The position numbers were made by a program, and so were the translations under genes. A stretch of DNA of 64,000 nucleotides from Lachnoclostridium edouardi (GTDB lineage Bacteria; Bacillota; Clostridia; Lachnospirales; Lachnospiraceae): assembly GCF_900240245.1 (NCBI RefSeq), contig NZ_OESQ01000001.1:2365685-2429684 (forward strand), read 5' to 3'. The notes beneath the pieces were generated by a model. That model searched no databases, was not told the origin of the DNA, and saw only the letters and a list, made by a program, of their open reading frames with translations. Shown here piece by piece: positions 54,531 to 62,561 of the stretch (positions are counted from its first letter, which is position 1; the number at the start of each line of letters is the position of its first letter).

Positions 54531-54824
54531 ATGGAATCAAGAGTAGCTTTAATTGGAATTGTGGTGGAGAAAGAGGGAGATGTGGAAGCACTAAACAGAA
54601 TTCTCCATGAATATGGGCAGTACATAATTGGAAGAATGGGGATTCCCTATCACAAGAGAAATATTAATATTATCAGCATTGCTGTGGACGCTCCGGGAAA
54701 TGTGATCAGCGCCATGTCAGGAAAGCTGGGGATGCTAGACGGGGTTACATCTAAAGCCATATATTCTAAACTGCCTGCACCGGAGGAAGCAAAGGAAGAG
54801 ATTTATGAGAAATCTGATAAATAA
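54531..54824 (+). CDS. TM1266-family iron-only hydrogenase system regulator
   Basis: A 97-residue ACT/NikR-C-like ferredoxin-fold protein (MESRVALIGIVVEKEGDVEA, HEYGQYIIGRMGIPYHKRNI, then NIISIAVDAPGNVISAMSGKLG), matching the TM1266 family habitually encoded with [FeFe]-hydrogenase maturases. It has no DNA-binding domain, so it probably acts as a ligand-binding or protein-protein regulator. RBS is AAGGAGG. It overlaps hydE by 20 bp, which ties its synthesis to the maturation enzymes. Confidence 0.85.
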   Translation: MESRVALIGIVVEKEGDVEALNRILHEYGQYIIGRMGIPYHKRNINIISIAVDAPGNVISAMSGKLGMLDGVTSKAIYSKLPAPEEAKEEIYEKSDK

Positions 54825-55908
54825 GCTGAGAAGAGAGCAAAGGCTGGAAAACGAGGAGTGGAAACAGCTTTTAGAAGCGGGAAAGGCAGAAAGAGAAGGG
54901 GGAGTTGTATTTTCTCTGGAGGAGAATGACAGTTTGCTGGCTTACAGCGCTTGTCAGGCCAGGCAGGTGAGAGCGGAAATTTTCGGAAAAGCAATTTATA
55001 TTCGCGGTTTGATTGAATTTACCAGCTACTGTAAAAACGACTGCTACTACTGTGGGCTGAGAAGAAGTAATAAAGAAGCGGAGCGGTATAGATTAAATCA
55101 GGAGGAAATTCTTTCCTGCTGCAGGAAGGGATATGAGCTGGGATTTAGAACCTTTGTGCTGCAGGGGGGAGAGGACGGCAGATTAGATGATCAGTGGATG
55201 GAGCAGATGATTTGCCGCATTAAAAATGAGTTTCCCCACTGCGCCTTAACCTTATCTGTGGGAGAGAGAGAGAGGAAAACTTATCTTCAATGGAAAAATG
55301 CAGGGGCGGACAGGTATTTGCTCCGCCATGAGACTGCAGATCCAGAGCATTACAAAAACCTTCACCCAAAGGAGCTAAGTCTTGCCCGACGCTTAGATTG
55401 TCTTAGAAATTTAAAGGACTTAGGGTATCAGACGGGGTGCGGAATTATGGTAGGTTCCCCGGGTCAGACCACAGAAGCTTTAATAAAAGATATGGAGTTT
55501 ATGAAAATGCTGCAGCCGGAAATGGTGGGAATCGGCCCTTTTCTGCCTCAGCACTCTACTCCATTTGCAGGGGAAAAGCCAGGCACATTGGAAGAGACCT
55601 TGTTTTTGCTTTCCCTGATCCGGCTGATGCTGCCAAAGGTACTTTTGCCTGCCACAACGGCTCTTGGAACTGTCAGGGAAGGCGGACGGGAGATGGGTAT
55701 TTTATGCGGGGCTAATGTAGTGATGCCTAATTTGTCTCCTGCAGATGTAAGAAAAAAATATTTGTTGTACGACAATAAAATATGTACGGGGGACGAGGCT
55801 GCAGAAAGCCTTTCCTCCCTAAAGAAAAGTATGGAGAAAATCGGATATGAGATTGTAACAGACCGGGGAGATTCTCCAATGAAGAAAGAGAGGGAAAAAC
55901 ATGTTTGA
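54805..55908 (+). CDS. hydE: [FeFe] hydrogenase H-cluster radical SAM maturase HydE
   Basis: A 367-residue radical SAM enzyme. The [4Fe-4S]/SAM motif CKNDCYYCGLR lies at about residues 73-83 after IRGLIEFTSY; glycine-rich SAM contacts follow (LQGGEDG; CGIMVGSPGQT). HydE builds part of the dithiolate-bridged diiron subcluster together with HydG and HydF. The length fits. It starts within the TM1266 gene and overlaps hydG by eight bases, so the operon order TM1266-hydE-hydG-hydF is translationally coupled. No hydrogenase structural gene lies in the window. Confidence 0.94.
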   Translation: MRNLINKLRREQRLENEEWKQLLEAGKAEREGGVVFSLEENDSLLAYSACQARQVRAEIFGKAIYIRGLIEFTSYCKNDCYYCGLRRSNKEAERYRLNQEEILSCCRKGYELGFRTFVLQGGEDGRLDDQWMEQMICRIKNEFPHCALTLSVGERERKTYLQWKNAGADRYLLRHETADPEHYKNLHPKELSLARRLDCLRNLKDLGYQTGCGIMVGSPGQTTEALIKDMEFMKMLQPEMVGIGPFLPQHSTPFAGEKPGTLEETLFLLSLIRLMLPKVLLPATTALGTVREGGREMGILCGANVVMPNLSPADVRKKYLLYDNKICTGDEAAESLSSLKKSMEKIGYEIVTDRGDSPMKKEREKHV

Positions 55909-57325
55909 ATATAATCCATCATCATTAAAAGCAGAGGAATTTATTAATCACCAGGAAATTATGGACACTTTGTCCTATGCAGAAGAAAATAAGCATAATG
56001 CACAGCTGATTGATAAGATTCTGGAAAAGGCCAGATTGAGAAAAGGATTAAGCCACAGAGAGGCTTCTGTGCTGTTAGAGTGTGATATTCCTGAGAAGAA
56101 TGAGGAGATTTATCAGCTGGCGGAGCAGATTAAAAAGGACTTTTACGGAAACAGAATCGTTATGTTCGCCCCTCTTTACTTGTCTAACTATTGTATTAAC
56201 GGCTGCGTATACTGTCCATATCATTTGAAAAATAAACATATTGCCAGGAAAAAACTGACTCAGGAGGAAATCAGAAAAGAAGTAATTGCTCTTCAGGATA
56301 TGGGACATAAGCGCCTGGCTTTGGAGACAGGGGAGGACCCTGTGAATAATCCTATTGAGTATGTTTTGGAAAGTATTAAAACAATTTACAGTATTAAACA
56401 TAAAAACGGGGCTATCCGCCGGGTAAATGTAAATATCGCCGCAACTACAGTGGAAAATTACAGAAAGCTAAAGGAAGCGGGAATCGGAACTTATATTTTA
56501 TTCCAGGAGACTTACCATAAAGAAAGCTATGAAAAGCTTCATCCAACCGGACCGAAGCATGATTACTGCTATCATACAGAGGCTATGGACAGAGCTCAGC
56601 AGGGCGGCATAGATGATGTGGGAATCGGCGTGCTGTTTGGCCTGGAGCTGTACAGATATGAGTTTGCAGGTCTTTTAATGCACGCAGAGCATCTGGAGGC
56701 AGTATTTGGCGTAGGTCCTCACACCATCAGCGTGCCCAGAATCAGAAGAGCAGATGATATTGACCCTTCTGCATTTGACAATGGAATTGACGACGACACA
56801 TTTGCCAAGCTGGTGGCCTGTATAAGAATATCCGTGCCGTACACAGGCATGATTATTTCCACAAGGGAAAGCCAAAAGTGCAGGGAAAGAGTGCTTCATC
56901 TGGGAGTTTCCCAGATCAGCGGCGGTTCTAAAACAAGCGTGGGAGGATACGCAGAGCCGGAGCCTGAGGAGGATAATTCTGCACAGTTTGATGTCAGCGA
57001 CAACAGAACCTTAGATGAGGTAGTCCGCTGGCTGATGGAATTAGGCTATATTCCAAGCTTTTGTACAGCCTGTTATAGGGAAGGAAGAACCGGCGACAGG
57101 TTTATGAGTCTGTGCAAAAGCGGACAGATTCAAAATTGCTGCCATCCCAATGCATTAATGACTTTAAAGGAGTATTTGTTAGATTATGCTTCACCGGCTA
57201 CAAAGAAAATCGGCGAAGAAATGATTTTAAAAGAGATTAACACTATTCCGAAAGAAAAGGTAAGAGAAATTGTGCTGAAAAATCTGGTGGAAATTGAAAA
57301 AGGCAACAGAGATTTCCGGTTCTAG
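55901..57325 (+). CDS. hydG: [FeFe] hydrogenase H-cluster radical SAM maturase HydG
   Basis: A 474-residue radical SAM tyrosine lyase that makes the CO and CN ligands of the H-cluster. The SAM cluster motif is CINGCVYCPYH (about residues 97-107). The C-terminal auxiliary cluster that distinguishes HydG from ThiH is present as CTACYREGRTGD with a later CHPNAL segment (about 386-425). ATG 55901 overlaps the hydE end and is preceded by AGAGAGGG. All family cysteines visible, length typical. Confidence 0.95.
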   Translation: MFEYNPSSLKAEEFINHQEIMDTLSYAEENKHNAQLIDKILEKARLRKGLSHREASVLLECDIPEKNEEIYQLAEQIKKDFYGNRIVMFAPLYLSNYCINGCVYCPYHLKNKHIARKKLTQEEIRKEVIALQDMGHKRLALETGEDPVNNPIEYVLESIKTIYSIKHKNGAIRRVNVNIAATTVENYRKLKEAGIGTYILFQETYHKESYEKLHPTGPKHDYCYHTEAMDRAQQGGIDDVGIGVLFGLELYRYEFAGLLMHAEHLEAVFGVGPHTISVPRIRRADDIDPSAFDNGIDDDTFAKLVACIRISVPYTGMIISTRESQKCRERVLHLGVSQISGGSKTSVGGYAEPEPEEDNSAQFDVSDNRTLDEVVRWLMELGYIPSFCTACYREGRTGDRFMSLCKSGQIQNCCHPNALMTLKEYLLDYASPATKKIGEEMILKEINTIPKEKVREIVLKNLVEIEKGNRDFRF

Positions 57326-57340
57326 TCAGGAGGAAATTAC

Positions 57341-58561
57341 ATGGGAATGAATCAAACTCCGTCAGGGGAACGGCTTCACATTGCCTTTCTCGGAAAACGG
57401 AACGCAGGCAAATCCAGCCTGGTAAATGCAGTTACAGGACAGAAGCTGGCAATTGTTTCTGATGTAAAAGGCACTACCACAGATCCTGTTTACAAATCTA
57501 TGGAGCTGCTTCCTCTGGGGCCGGTGGTGATTATTGACACGCCTGGAATAGATGACCATGGGGAATTAGGACTTTTAAGAGTGTCAAAGGCCAGACAGGT
57601 TATTAATAAAACAGATATTGCTGTAATTGCCGCAGACTGCAGAGAGGGCTTAGGGGAACAGGAGCAGGATTTAATCAGCCTGTTAAAGAAAAAAGAAATT
57701 CCTTATATTGTGGCCTTTACTAAGGCTGACCTTTGCCCGGAAATTGAGGCGGAGAGGAAAAAAGGCCATACCCCTGAAAATGAAGTGTTTGTCAGCTCTA
57801 ACGCAGGCCGGGGAATACAGGAATTAAAAGAACTAATAGGAAAAGCTGTTTCCCGGGAGGGAGAAGAAAGAAAGCTGGTATCTGATTTATTAAGGCCTTC
57901 AGACATTGCAGTTTTAGTAGTGCCTATTGACAAGGCGGCGCCTAAAGGCAGATTAATTCTGCCTCAGCAGCAGGTAATCAGAGACTGTTTAGACTGCGGC
58001 GCCTCCGCCGTAGTCTGTAAGGAAAACCAGCTGGAGCATATGCTTTCCCTTTTAAAAGAAAATGTAAAGCTGGTTATTACAGACAGCCAAGTTTTTCCTG
58101 CTGTAGATAAAATGACTCCTCCTCATATACTGATGACTTCATTTTCCGTGCTGTTTGCCAGATATAAGGGGAATTTGGCTCAGGCGGCATCGGGGGCAAG
58201 AGCTTTAGATTACATTAAAAACGGGGATAAAATACTGATGTGCGAAGGCTGCACTCATCACCGGCAGTGCGGGGATATTGGAACGGAAAAGCTGCCGGCG
58301 TGGATAAGAAAATATACCAAGGCAGAGCCGGAATTTGTATTTACTTCCGGCGTTGAGTTTCCGGAGGACATAAGCAGTTTTGCTTTGGTGATTCACTGCG
58401 GAGGCTGTATGTTAAACCAAAGAGAAATGAAATACCGTTTGGCTATGGCCGGGGATCAGAATATCCCCATGACGAATTACGGTACGGCCATCGCTTACAT
58501 GAACGGAATTTTAGAAAGAAGTTTGAAGCCGTTTTCTGTACTGGCAGGCCAGAAATTCTAA
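57341..58561 (+). CDS. hydF: [FeFe] hydrogenase H-cluster maturation GTPase HydF
   Basis: A 406-residue scaffold GTPase on which the diiron subcluster is assembled before transfer to the hydrogenase. The N-terminal Era-like G domain has GKRNAGKSSLVNAV (G1), KGTTTDPVYKSME (G2), DTPGIDD (G3) and TKADL (G4); the C-terminal cluster domain has the ligands CEGCTHHRQCGD and HCGGCMLNQ, the Cys-x-His plus Cys-x-x-Cys pattern of HydF. RBS is AGGAGG, 15 bp after hydG. Confidence 0.95.
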   Translation: MGMNQTPSGERLHIAFLGKRNAGKSSLVNAVTGQKLAIVSDVKGTTTDPVYKSMELLPLGPVVIIDTPGIDDHGELGLLRVSKARQVINKTDIAVIAADCREGLGEQEQDLISLLKKKEIPYIVAFTKADLCPEIEAERKKGHTPENEVFVSSNAGRGIQELKELIGKAVSREGEERKLVSDLLRPSDIAVLVVPIDKAAPKGRLILPQQQVIRDCLDCGASAVVCKENQLEHMLSLLKENVKLVITDSQVFPAVDKMTPPHILMTSFSVLFARYKGNLAQAASGARALDYIKNGDKILMCEGCTHHRQCGDIGTEKLPAWIRKYTKAEPEFVFTSGVEFPEDISSFALVIHCGGCMLNQREMKYRLAMAGDQNIPMTNYGTAIAYMNGILERSLKPFSVLAGQKF

Positions 58562-58603
58562 AAAAAGCTTTTAAAATGTAACCCTCTTCCAGGGATTTTG
58601 AAT

Positions 58604-58629
58604 ACCTTAATATAAAAACAGATTAAGGT
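58604..58629 (+). promoter_or_regulatory. Hairpin sequestering the RBS of the S8 peptidase gene
   Basis: ACCTTAAT (58604-58611) pairs perfectly with ATTAAGGT (58622-58629) across ten bases; the 3' arm contains the AAGGTG that serves ATG 58638. The AT-rich stem would melt with temperature or ribosome traffic. Confidence 0.45.
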
Positions 58630-58637
58630 GCTTTTCC

Positions 58638-59528
58638 ATGGAACAGGCCAGAGAAGCCATTCATTGCGGGGAAGCCTGGAATATGGGGTATACTGGGAAG
58701 GGCGTAGGAGTGGCCGTTCTGGATACCGGCATTTTCCCCCATGAAGATTTTGGTGAAAGAATTACTGCATTTGCAGATTTTGTACAGAAAAAAAGGGTTC
58801 CGTATGATGACAATGGACACGGAACCCATATTTCTGCGATTATAGGAGGAAGTGGGGCGGCTTCTGAGGGGCGTTACAGCGGGATTGCCCCAGAGTGTAA
58901 TATTATTTCTGTAAAGGTGCTGGACGGAAGAGGAAACGGGTACGCTTCCGACGTGCTTTCAGGGCTTCAGTGGATTAGAGCCAACAGAAAAAAATATGGG
59001 ATCAGAATTGTAAATTTATCTGTAGGCTCTTATTCTAAAAGAGGTATGGGTGAAAATTCTGCTCTTGTAAAGGGAGTAAACGCCGCCTGGGACGACGGAT
59101 TAGTGGTTGTGGTGGCAGCGGGAAACAACGGACCGGGGCGTATGACCATAACAACTCCCGGAATCAGCAGAAAGGTTATTACTGTAGGATGTTCTGATGA
59201 CCACAAGGAAGTAACTGTTATGGGAAACCGTTTAGTAGATTACTCAGGCAGAGGGCCTACAGTAGCTTGTGTGTTAAAGCCGGATGTAGTGGCTCCAGGC
59301 TCCTGTATTGTCAGCTGCGCCAATCAGCCTGGAAGATATCAAATGAAAAGCGGCACATCTATGTCCACGCCTATTATGGCCGGGGCTTTGGCTCTGCTTT
59401 TAGAAAAGGAGCCGGAGATGACCAACAAGGATGTAAAGCTTTTGCTCAGGGAAAGAACTGTAGATTTAGGCCTTCCTCATATTCAGCAGGGCTGGGGCTG
59501 TCTGGATATAGAGAAGCTTTTAAAGTGA
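58638..59528 (+). CDS. S8 family (subtilisin-like) serine peptidase, probably intracellular
   Basis: A 296-residue subtilase. The catalytic triad is clear: Asp in GVAVLDTGIFPHEDF (about residue 31), His in DNGHGTHISAIIGG (about 65) and Ser in SGTSMSTPIMAGALALL (about 239), with the oxyanion Asn in VVVAAGNNGPG. There is no signal peptide or long propeptide, so it resembles the intracellular or AprX-like peptidases of Firmicutes, perhaps active in sporulation or protein turnover. The start has an AAGGTG RBS that can be hidden in a hairpin. Confidence 0.9.
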   Translation: MEQAREAIHCGEAWNMGYTGKGVGVAVLDTGIFPHEDFGERITAFADFVQKKRVPYDDNGHGTHISAIIGGSGAASEGRYSGIAPECNIISVKVLDGRGNGYASDVLSGLQWIRANRKKYGIRIVNLSVGSYSKRGMGENSALVKGVNAAWDDGLVVVVAAGNNGPGRMTITTPGISRKVITVGCSDDHKEVTVMGNRLVDYSGRGPTVACVLKPDVVAPGSCIVSCANQPGRYQMKSGTSMSTPIMAGALALLLEKEPEMTNKDVKLLLRERTVDLGLPHIQQGWGCLDIEKLLK

Positions 59529-59575
59529 AAATTCAAGCCGAAAGGCGAAAAGATAAGGAATTGAGGTAGAAAATC

Positions 59576-60502
59576 ATGGGGCAGAAGAAACTGCAGATGA
59601 CAAATATATGGACGGTGGCTTTAGGAGCTATGGTGTGCTGCGCTTTATGGGGAAGCGCCTTTCCCTGCATTAAAATCGGCTACCAAATGTTTGGAATTTT
59701 AGGAGATCAGGTAGGCACTCAGATTTTATTTGCAGGAATAAGGTTTACATTGGCCGGACTTATGACCGTGGCCATAGGAAGTTTTATCAGCAAAAAGGCG
59801 CTGATTCCTAAGAAAACCTCCTGGTCCATGATATTTAAGCTTTGCATCTTTCAGACAGTGGTGCAGTATTTATTTTTTTATATGGGTTTGGCCCATGCTT
59901 CAGGAGTAAAATCATCTATTATTACAGGCTCTAACGTTTTTCTGGCAGTGTTGATTGCATGTCTTGTATTTCACCAGGAGCATATGACCAGACAGAAAAT
60001 ACTAGGCTGTCTTTTAGGATTTGCAGGCGTTGTTCTCATAAATTGGAACGGAGGAGCCCTGGAAAGCTCTATGAAATGGAACGGAGAAGGCTTTATTTTT
60101 CTGGCCGCTTTGTCATATGCAATTTCTTCTGTGCTGATTAAAGATTATTCTGTCAAAGAAAATCCTATGATTTTATCAGGATACCAGTTTACTGTAGGAG
60201 GACTGATTATGGTGTGCTGCGGGGCTGCCTTAGGCGGGCGCCTGGAAATTGTAACAGTCGGCGGAATCCTGATGCTTTTGTATTTAGGAATGCTGTCAGC
60301 AGTGGCCTACTCTTTGTGGGCAGTGCTTTTAAAATATAATCCTGTTTCAAAAGTAGCAGTATTTGGCTTTATGAATCCTGTATTCGGCGTTATTTTGTCC
60401 GCTCTTCTTTTAGGCGAGGGAGAACAGGCCTTTGGCTGGAAAAGCCTGGCCGCCTTAATTTTAGTCTGCGCCGGAATATTTGCAGTAAACAGAAAAAAGT
60501 AA
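59576..60502 (+). CDS. EamA/DMT family transporter
   Basis: A 308-residue drug/metabolite transporter superfamily protein with about ten spans in two EamA repeats (about 15-150 and 170-303). Typical segments are MVCCALWGSAFPCIKIGYQM in the first helix, YLFFYMGLAHASGVKSSIIT, and the second repeat end FGFMNPVFGVILSALLLGEG. It probably exports amino acids or other small metabolites. It follows the peptidase by 47 bp, possibly in one transcript. The gap to recA holds a hairpin AGGC-AGGATTT/AAATCC-GCCT near 60555-60585. Confidence 0.87.
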   Translation: MGQKKLQMTNIWTVALGAMVCCALWGSAFPCIKIGYQMFGILGDQVGTQILFAGIRFTLAGLMTVAIGSFISKKALIPKKTSWSMIFKLCIFQTVVQYLFFYMGLAHASGVKSSIITGSNVFLAVLIACLVFHQEHMTRQKILGCLLGFAGVVLINWNGGALESSMKWNGEGFIFLAALSYAISSVLIKDYSVKENPMILSGYQFTVGGLIMVCCGAALGGRLEIVTVGGILMLLYLGMLSAVAYSLWAVLLKYNPVSKVAVFGFMNPVFGVILSALLLGEGEQAFGWKSLAALILVCAGIFAVNRKK

Positions 60503-60651
60503 TACCCATCCTTTCATATATGTGATATAATGTGAACACTTCTTAAATCCCTTCAGGCAGGATTTTTTCCAGGGAAATCCGCCTGTCTTCCCTGTCCCGG
60601 CATGTCGCCGCTTTTTCTGACGAATGTATAAAAAGATTGCAGAAACTATAC

Positions 60652-60680
60652 TTGACAATTTAAACGCCCTATATTATGAT
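60652..60680 (+). promoter_or_regulatory. Promoter of recA
   Basis: A perfect TTGACA (60652-60657), a 17-bp spacer and TATGAT (60675-60680). The expected start near 60687 lies downstream of the ATG at 60676, which therefore cannot be the recA start. Confidence 0.8.
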
Positions 60681-60688
60681 TATGAAAA

Positions 60689-60700
60689 GAACATTTGTTC
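60689..60700 (+). promoter_or_regulatory. LexA (DinR-type) SOS box of recA
   Basis: GAACATTTGTTC followed by G matches the Gram-positive LexA operator (GAAC-N4-GTTC). It covers the transcription start, so LexA bound here would block recA initiation until DNA damage. Confidence 0.85.
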
Positions 60701-60714
60701 GCGTGGAGGATATG

Positions 60715-61803
60715 ATGAATAAAGATGATAAATTAAAAGCATTGGATGCGGCCCTGACCCAGATTGAAAAAGCATACGGAAAGGGCTCTGTGATGAAGTT
60801 AGGAGATTCCAGGACCAATATGAACATAGAGACTGTGCCTACAGGCTCATTAAGTCTGGACATTGCCCTTGGATTAGGCGGGGTGCCTAAGGGCAGGATT
60901 ATAGAGGTTTATGGACCGGAGTCCAGCGGTAAGACTACAGTTGCCCTTCACATGGTGGCAGAGGTACAGAAGAGAGGTGGCATCGCAGGTTTTATTGATG
61001 CAGAACATGCTCTGGACCCTGTTTATGCAAGGAATATTGGAGTAGATATTGACAATCTGTATATTTCACAGCCGGACAATGGAGAGCAGGCTTTAGAGAT
61101 CACAGAGACTATGGTGCGCTCCGGAGCTGTGGATATTATTATTGTAGACTCTGTAGCGGCTCTTGTGCCAAAGGCAGAGATTGAAGGCGATATGGGAGAT
61201 TCTCATGTAGGACTTCAAGCCCGTTTGATGTCCCAGGCTTTGAGAAAGCTGACAGCCGTTATCAGCAAGTCTAACTGTACTGTTATATTTATTAATCAGC
61301 TGAGAGAAAAGGTTGGAGTAATGTTCGGAAATCCGGAGACTACCACAGGAGGCCGGGCCCTGAAGTTTTATTCCTCCGTTCGTCTGGACGTGCGCCGCAC
61401 AGAGACTTTAAAGCAGGCTGGGGAGATGATTGGAAACCACGTCCGGGTAAAAGTTGTAAAGAACAAGATTGCTCCTCCGTTTAAGGAAGCAGAGTTCGAT
61501 ATAATGTTTGGAAAAGGAATCTCCAGAGAGGGAGATATTTTAGATTTGGCGGCCAAGGAAAATATTGTGGAAAAAAGCGGCGCCTGGTATGCATACCAGG
61601 GCACTAAGATTGGCCAGGGACGTGAAAACGCCAAGATTTATTTAAAAGACAACCCTGAAATCAGAGATGAAATTGAATTAAAAGTGAGAGCGAAATATGG
61701 ACTTCCAGGAGCAGAGGAAGCAGAAGCTTTGGCTGCAGCAGGAAAAGCCAAAACCTCTGACGGCAGTCTCACATCTGATTCCGGTAAAGAAGCGGCGGAA
61801 TAA
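60715..61803 (+). CDS. recA: Recombinase A
   Basis: The 362-residue central recombinase and SOS coprotease. Walker [10 protein letters not shown] (about residues 67-75), Walker [16 protein letters not shown], the DNA-binding loops around [20 protein letters not shown] and [20 protein letters not shown], and the short acidic C-tail are all present. The start is set at ATG 60715 (60712 is also possible), behind GGAGGA and downstream of promoter and SOS box; the longer frame from 60676 begins before the transcript. recX follows 40 bp downstream, as in most Firmicutes. Confidence 0.97.
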   Translation: MNKDDKLKALDAALTQIEKAYGKGSVMKLGDSRTNMNIETVPTGSLSLDIALGLGGVPKGRIIEVYGPESSGKTTVALHMVAEVQKRGGIAGFIDAEHALDPVYARNIGVDIDNLYISQPDNGEQALEITETMVRSGAVDIIIVDSVAALVPKAEIEGDMGDSHVGLQARLMSQALRKLTAVISKSNCTVIFINQLREKVGVMFGNPETTTGGRALKFYSSVRLDVRRTETLKQAGEMIGNHVRVKVVKNKIAPPFKEAEFDIMFGKGISREGDILDLAAKENIVEKSGAWYAYQGTKIGQGRENAKIYLKDNPEIRDEIELKVRAKYGLPGAEEAEALAAAGKAKTSDGSLTSDSGKEAAE

Positions 61804-61842
61804 GGGATACTGAAAATTAAAAGGGAAAGACAGAGCGGCCAT

Positions 61843-62448
61843 ATGACAGTGGAGATGATTGTCTCTGTAGATAAACAAAGGTGCAAGGTCCTGTTTGACA
61901 GCGGCTTTGCCTTTGTTTTATACAGGGGAGAAATAAACAGATTCAGAATAGAAGAGGGGGCCTTTATAGAGGAGGATGTGCTGGAGGAGATTTTTGCTGT
62001 TCTGAGAAAAAGAGCCAGGGAGCGTCTGGTACATCTTTTAAAGGCTTCAGATAAAACAGAGGCCCAGATCAGACAGAAGCTGCTGGAGGGAGGCTACCCT
62101 TCTCAGATCATAGAGGAGACCCTTCAGTTTGGGAAGCAGTGCAGATATATTGACGATTCCAGATATGCCAGGCGGTTTGCAGAGTGCAGTAAGAATAAAA
62201 GCAGAAAGCAGATTGCCTGCCAGCTGGCTCAAAAGGGAGTTTCCAGAGAAAACATTGAGGAGGCTCTGGAGTGCTGCCAGGAGGAGGAAGAGCAGCAGAT
62301 AATGTACTGGCTGAGAAAAAAGGGCTATAAGCAGGGGCGTGAAGATGACAGAGAATATGAGAAAACTGCCGCATTTTTATATAGAAAAGGATTTTCAGGA
62401 GAGATAATACACAAAGCTATGGAACAATGGCAGAAGGAGCAGGAATAA
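61843..62448 (+). CDS. recX: Regulatory protein RecX
   Basis: A 201-residue helical protein of three tandem three-helix repeats that caps and inhibits RecA filaments. RecX hallmarks are LLKASDKTEAQIRQKLLEGG, then YIDDSRYARRFAECSKNKSR (about 104-123) and KQIACQLAQKGVSRENIEEA. A 60-residue N-terminal extension with beta character (VSVDKQRCKVLFDSGFAFVL) is usual for Firmicute RecX. It is probably co-transcribed with recA, so under the same SOS control. Confidence 0.9.
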   Translation: MTVEMIVSVDKQRCKVLFDSGFAFVLYRGEINRFRIEEGAFIEEDVLEEIFAVLRKRARERLVHLLKASDKTEAQIRQKLLEGGYPSQIIEETLQFGKQCRYIDDSRYARRFAECSKNKSRKQIACQLAQKGVSRENIEEALECCQEEEEQQIMYWLRKKGYKQGREDDREYEKTAAFLYRKGFSGEIIHKAMEQWQKEQE

Positions 62449-62483
62449 TTTTTCCAATTGTGCAGTGAATCAGGGCAATGCTC

Positions 62484-62512
62484 TTGACATCATGCATAAA
62501 AAAGATTAAAAT
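62484..62512 (+). promoter_or_regulatory. Promoter of rny
   Basis: A perfect TTGACA (62484-62489), a 17-bp spacer and TAAAAT (62507-62512), about 50 bp before the GTG start. Confidence 0.7.
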
Positions 62513-62561
62513 TAAAATGTTGTATTATTGTACAATGAAAACTAAATAAGGAGGTGCTCCT

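Noticed and set aside
60676..60714. ATG at 60676 as the recA start
   Set aside because: It overlaps the -10 box and lies upstream of the likely transcription start and LexA box, with no RBS. ATG 60712/60715 has GGAGGA.
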